In this document: positions 60,704 through 64,000 of the stretch, piece after piece
Layout: every line of letters begins with the position of its first letter
How positions within the stretch are numbered: position 1 is the first letter of the stretch
NCBI RefSeq assembly: GCF_015354575.1
Contig: NZ_JACAFQ010000024.1
Span: 1 to 64,000, forward strand
Source: Pseudomonas sp. UFMG81
GTDB lineage: Bacteria; Pseudomonadota; Gammaproteobacteria; Pseudomonadales; Pseudomonadaceae
Direction: 5' to 3'
DNA length: 64,000 bases
Notes under the pieces: model-generated
Database searches by the model: none
What the model was told of the DNA's origin: nothing
Seen by the model: the letters and a program-made list of their open reading frames with translations, nothing else
Program-made: the position numbers and the translations under genes

Positions 60704-61219
60704 ATGTCCACCGTTGTTGCCGACGTCGCTGCGCAGAGGGGGCTGGAAACGCTGTACCGCGAACACAGCAGTTGGCTCCACGGCTGGCTGCGCCAGCGGT
60801 TGAACAGTTCCGCCGATGCCGCTGACCTGGCCCAGGACACCTTCATCCGGGTACTGCTGGCACGCACTGCGGGCACCCTCAACCAGCCACGTCACTACCT
60901 GGCGACGATCGCCCGGGGCCTGGTCATCGATCTGTATCGGCGGCGCAGCCTGGAAAACGCCTACCTCGAAGCCTTGGCATTGCAGCCGGAATGCTACGCG
61001 CCCTCAGCCGAAGCCCGGGCCGCCATCCTCGATAGCCTGATGGCCATCGATCGCATGCTCGATGGCCTCGGCCCGCGCACGCGGGCGATCTTTCTCGCCG
61101 TGCAACTGGACGGCCTCAGCTACGACAAGGCCGCCGCACGGCTCGGCGTTTCGGTAAGCACCGTGCGCAAGCACCTGGCGCGTGGGTTGATGCATTGCTT
61201 GCTGATCGAGGGTGCATGA
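60704..61219 (+). CDS. ECF sigma factor, FecI type
   Basis: The 171-residue iron-starvation sigma factor has region 2 (LYREHSSWLHGWLRQRL, then ADLAQDTFIRVL) and region 4 (LDGLSYDKAAARLGVSVSTV). It should direct transcription of the receptor gene downstream. The ATG at 60704 follows TAGGAGGCGTG; GTG at 60701 is an alternative. It overlaps the fecR start (ATGA), so sigma factor and regulator are made together. Confidence 0.93.
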   Translation: MSTVVADVAAQRGLETLYREHSSWLHGWLRQRLNSSADAADLAQDTFIRVLLARTAGTLNQPRHYLATIARGLVIDLYRRRSLENAYLEALALQPECYAPSAEARAAILDSLMAIDRMLDGLGPRTRAIFLAVQLDGLSYDKAAARLGVSVSTVRKHLARGLMHCLLIEGA

Positions 61220-62136
61220 AGGCCATTCTCGGCGAGGCCGTGGACTGGTACGTACGCTTGCACGACAGCCATGTGGATGATGCCACCCGGGCCGCGTGGC
61301 AAGCCTGGTGCGCCGCCGACCCTCGGCATGCCGAAGCCTGGGCGCGCCTGGAGCAGCTGCAGTGCCGCCTGGGCAACGCCCCCAGCGGTGCCGCGCAGGC
61401 GCTGGAAAGCGCACGGCGAGATCGCCGCAACGCAGTGAAGGCACTCGTGTTGTTGCTCGGTGCCGGGGTGGCGGGTTGGCAGGGCTATCGGGTATCGCCA
61501 TGGAGCGCCGATTATTCGACACGCATCGGCGAGCGGCGGCACCTGACCCTGGCCGATGGCACGCGCCTGGACCTCAACAGCGGCAGCCGTGTCGACATCC
61601 GCTTCGATGCGGGCCGGCGCCTGATCCATCTGCGCCAGGGTGAAATCCTGGTGCAAACCGCCAAGGACCCGCGCCCACTCAGCGTGCGCACCGGCGAAGG
61701 CGACATCCTGGCCCTTGGTACCCGTTTCAGCGTGCGCCAGCACGCCGGCATGAGCCAGGTGGCGGTGGCCGCCCATGCCGTGGCAGTGCGCCCCAACCGC
61801 ACAGGGCAGGTGGTGCGCCTCGATGCGGGATACCGCCTGAGCTTCAGCGCCGACACTGTCGGACCGCTGCACCCCCTGGCCCCCGATGCCCTGGCGTGGG
61901 TCCAGGGCATGCTGGTCAGCGTCGACTGGCGATTGGCCGATGTGGTTGATGAGCTGGCGCGCTATCGGCCCGGTTATCTCGGGTGCGCCGAGCGGGTCGC
62001 CGGGCTGCGCCTGTCCGGCGCGTTCAACCTCGATGACACCGACATCGCCCTGGCCAGCCTGGAGGATGCCTTGCCCATCCGCGCACGGCGCATGACGCGC
62101 TACTGGGTGCGTCTGGAGCCGCTCGAAATGGCTTGA
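61216..62136 (+). CDS. FecR-type anti-sigma/sigma regulator
   Basis: The 306-residue regulator spans the inner membrane once (about residues 75-90) and carries the signal from the receptor to the sigma factor. The cytoplasmic part has a DUF4880-like start (EAVDWYVRLHDSHVDDATRA) and AWQAWCAADPRHAEAWARLE. The periplasmic FecR domain has RHLTLADGTRLDLNSGSRVD and GDILALGTRFSVRQH. A STN-like contact region ends the protein. Confidence 0.93.
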   Translation: MKAILGEAVDWYVRLHDSHVDDATRAAWQAWCAADPRHAEAWARLEQLQCRLGNAPSGAAQALESARRDRRNAVKALVLLLGAGVAGWQGYRVSPWSADYSTRIGERRHLTLADGTRLDLNSGSRVDIRFDAGRRLIHLRQGEILVQTAKDPRPLSVRTGEGDILALGTRFSVRQHAGMSQVAVAAHAVAVRPNRTGQVVRLDAGYRLSFSADTVGPLHPLAPDALAWVQGMLVSVDWRLADVVDELARYRPGYLGCAERVAGLRLSGAFNLDDTDIALASLEDALPIRARRMTRYWVRLEPLEMA

Positions 62137-62320
62137 GGCAGCATTGCCGCGAGCCTTCGAGGTGGCCATCAAGCCCCGTGCTTACTCATCCCCTAACCCC
62201 TGCCTCACAACTTTTGAGAATTTTTCGCATTTGGGGTAGCAGATTTTCGTCGTTGCTTCGGCTCATGAGGACGCGCGCATCAGGTGCGCCGAAACCAACC
62301 ACAACAGGAACCCCACACCC

Positions 62321-64000
62321 ATGTTCGTAAGCCGTACCTCGCTAGCCTGCAGTATTCGTCAGGCGACCATCGCGCTCAGCCTTTGCGGTGCCGCACTGGT
62401 GACCTCGACCGCCTGGGCCGCCCCGCAGCGCTACGATATCCCGGCCGGCAGCCTGGCCTCGGCGATCAGCCAGTTCGCCGCCGCCAGCGGCTTGACCATC
62501 AGCTTCAGCAGCGAAGAAACCAGCGGGTTGCAGTCATCCGGGCTGCAGGGCAGCTTCGAGCTGGAGCAGGGGTTTGCCACGTTGCTGCAGGGCACTGGCT
62601 TGCAGGTGCAGCAGGCGGGGGAGAAGCGTTATGTGCTGACCAAGGCACTCACTGGCGGTGCCGTTGAGCTGGGGGCCACCAGCATCGATGCCACGGGCTT
62701 GGGCAGTACCAGCGAAGGCACCGGCAGCTACACCACCGGCTCGGCCAGTACCGCCACCGGGCTGCGCCTTTCCGCGCGCGAGACGCCGCAGTCGGTCAGC
62801 GTGGTGACCCGCCAGCAGATCGAAGACCAGAACCTGACCGATATCGCCCAGGTGCTCGAACAGACCCCGGGCGTGGTGGTCGACAGCATGGGGCCGGCCG
62901 GTAGCGACGCCAACCATATCTATGTGCGTGGCTTCGAGGTCGGCAGCATCCAGGTCGACGGCATCAACCGCCCCGACACCTATGGCTTTCGCGACGACCT
63001 CGCCGACATGGTGTCGTACGACCGGGTGGAGGTGGTCCGCGGGGCCACCGGCCTGATGTCGGGAACCGGCGACCCCGGTGCCAGCATCAACCTGATTCGC
63101 AAAAAGCCGACACTGGACACCCAACGCAAGCTGACGCTCAAGGCCGGCTCCTGGGACAGCTACCGCACCGAGCTGGATGTGTCGGGCAAGTTGTCGGACA
63201 GTGGCCATGTACGTGGGCGGTTCGTGGCGTCGAGCACCGACAGCCAGAGCCATATCGACCGCCAGTCGCTGGAAAAACAGGTGGCCTACGGGGTGGTGGA
63301 GTGGGACGTCACCGACAGCACCCTGCTGACGGTGGGTGCGGAATACCAGGAGATGGACAACGACGGCGCCGGCAACCACGGCTTCCCGATGTACAACACC
63401 GATGGCAGTCACTTCAGCCCATCGCGCTCGTTCAACTCGGCCTCGGACTGGAGCTACCACAAGCGTCGCACCAAAACCCTGTTCAGCACCCTGGAGCATC
63501 AGCTGGACAACGGCTGGCAGCTCAAACTCAATGCCGAACACAGCCGCCGCAGCTTTGACGATGCCTTCGCCACCGCGGCCAGCGGCACCGTCAACCCCGA
63601 TGGCAGCGGCGTCAGCACCTGGACCGGGCGCTGGGCGGGTGAGCCTCGGCAGACCTCGTTCGACCTCTCGGCCTCCGGCCCGTTCGAGCTGTTTGCCCGC
63701 GAGCACCAGTTGTACCTCGGGGCCAGCCACTACAAGGCCTATTCGCGCAACGACGGCTATCCGCTCTGGACCATCCAGCCCATCGACAACATCTTCACCT
63801 GGGACGGTTCGCTGGCGATTCCGAATGCCATCCACACCAAATCGTCGCAAGAAGCGCTGGATGAAACCCAGGACGGCCTGGTGGCGTCGGTGCGCTGGAG
63901 CCTGGCCGACGACCTGTCGCTGATTACCGGCGCGCGGGTGATCGACTGGAAACGCGATGAGGCCTCCACCACGCTGTCAACCGGCGAGACCCGCCGTACC
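62321..64000 (+). CDS. TonB-dependent siderophore receptor with signalling domain (partial)
   Basis: The outer-membrane receptor starts at ATG 62321 and stays open to the window edge (560 codons seen). The signal peptide ends in STAWA. An STN signalling domain follows (YDIPAGSLASAISQFAAASG), then the plug (RETPQSVSVVTRQQIEDQNL, NHIYVRGFEVGSIQVDGINR, RVEVVRGATGLMSGTGDPGA) and barrel strands. The STN domain fits control by the FecI/FecR pair just upstream. The ligand is likely a ferric siderophore, but which one cannot be told. Confidence 0.93.
   Translation, partial: MFVSRTSLACSIRQATIALSLCGAALVTSTAWAAPQRYDIPAGSLASAISQFAAASGLTISFSSEETSGLQSSGLQGSFELEQGFATLLQGTGLQVQQAGEKRYVLTKALTGGAVELGATSIDATGLGSTSEGTGSYTTGSASTATGLRLSARETPQSVSVVTRQQIEDQNLTDIAQVLEQTPGVVVDSMGPAGSDANHIYVRGFEVGSIQVDGINRPDTYGFRDDLADMVSYDRVEVVRGATGLMSGTGDPGASINLIRKKPTLDTQRKLTLKAGSWDSYRTELDVSGKLSDSGHVRGRFVASSTDSQSHIDRQSLEKQVAYGVVEWDVTDSTLLTVGAEYQEMDNDGAGNHGFPMYNTDGSHFSPSRSFNSASDWSYHKRRTKTLFSTLEHQLDNGWQLKLNAEHSRRSFDDAFATAASGTVNPDGSGVSTWTGRWAGEPRQTSFDLSASGPFELFAREHQLYLGASHYKAYSRNDGYPLWTIQPIDNIFTWDGSLAIPNAIHTKSSQEALDETQDGLVASVRWSLADDLSLITGARVIDWKRDEASTTLSTGETRRT

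Overview
The window is high-GC bacterial chromosome that looks like the Pseudomonas putida group. The support is a reductive pyrimidine-degradation cluster, a polyamine catabolism cluster, FecI/FecR/TonB iron signalling, a VgrG-centred type VI secretion (T6SS) effector locus, and many Pseudomonas-type REP inverted pairs between genes. Species assignment is inference from gene content; no search was run.

Layout. 1-1088: cut-off end of an IS3-family element, then a gene-free stretch with two ~180-bp inverted arms, a REP pair and two microsatellites. 1089-11346: pyrimidine reduction genes (amidohydrolase, NCS1 permease, dihydropyrimidinase, PreT, PreA, RutR-type TetR regulator), interrupted by an OLD-like ATPase/TOPRIM gene. 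11461-15904: a LysE exporter and a two-gene McrBC-like system. 16142-24922: DUF3300/DUF2950 pair, a CPA2 antiporter, an AI-2E-family protein and a tripartite efflux operon. 25067-36346: mixed genes, including a 1471-residue toxin-like protein with leucine-rich repeats and a NEL ubiquitin-ligase domain, nhaB, a crotonase, nudC and a short orphan Rhs protein. 36449-46658: a TSUP permease and polyamine genes (glutamine-synthetase-like, two PuuB-like oxidases, agmatine deiminase, periplasmic binding protein, regulators).

46844-53737: bounded by two near-identical tRNA-Val(GAC) units in direct orientation, with an EF-hand protein carrying EGKCG motifs, a CadC-like regulator and an efflux operon between them. 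53918-60576: vgrG, a DUF4123 chaperone, two paralogous AT-richer lipoproteins (probable immunity proteins) and a class 3 lipase effector whose reading frame is broken by one in-frame TAA. 60704-64000: FecI-type sigma factor, FecR regulator and the start of a TonB-dependent siderophore receptor that runs off the window.

How the genes work together. PreT/PreA reduce uracil or thymine, dihydropyrimidinase opens the ring and the amidohydrolase releases the beta-amino acid, with NCS1 importing substrate and the TetR protein probably sensing it. The polyamine genes feed agmatine and putrescine into the gamma-glutamyl route. Most novelty lies in the accessory parts: OLD-like gene, McrBC-like pair, NEL toxin, T6SS locus and the EGKCG protein.
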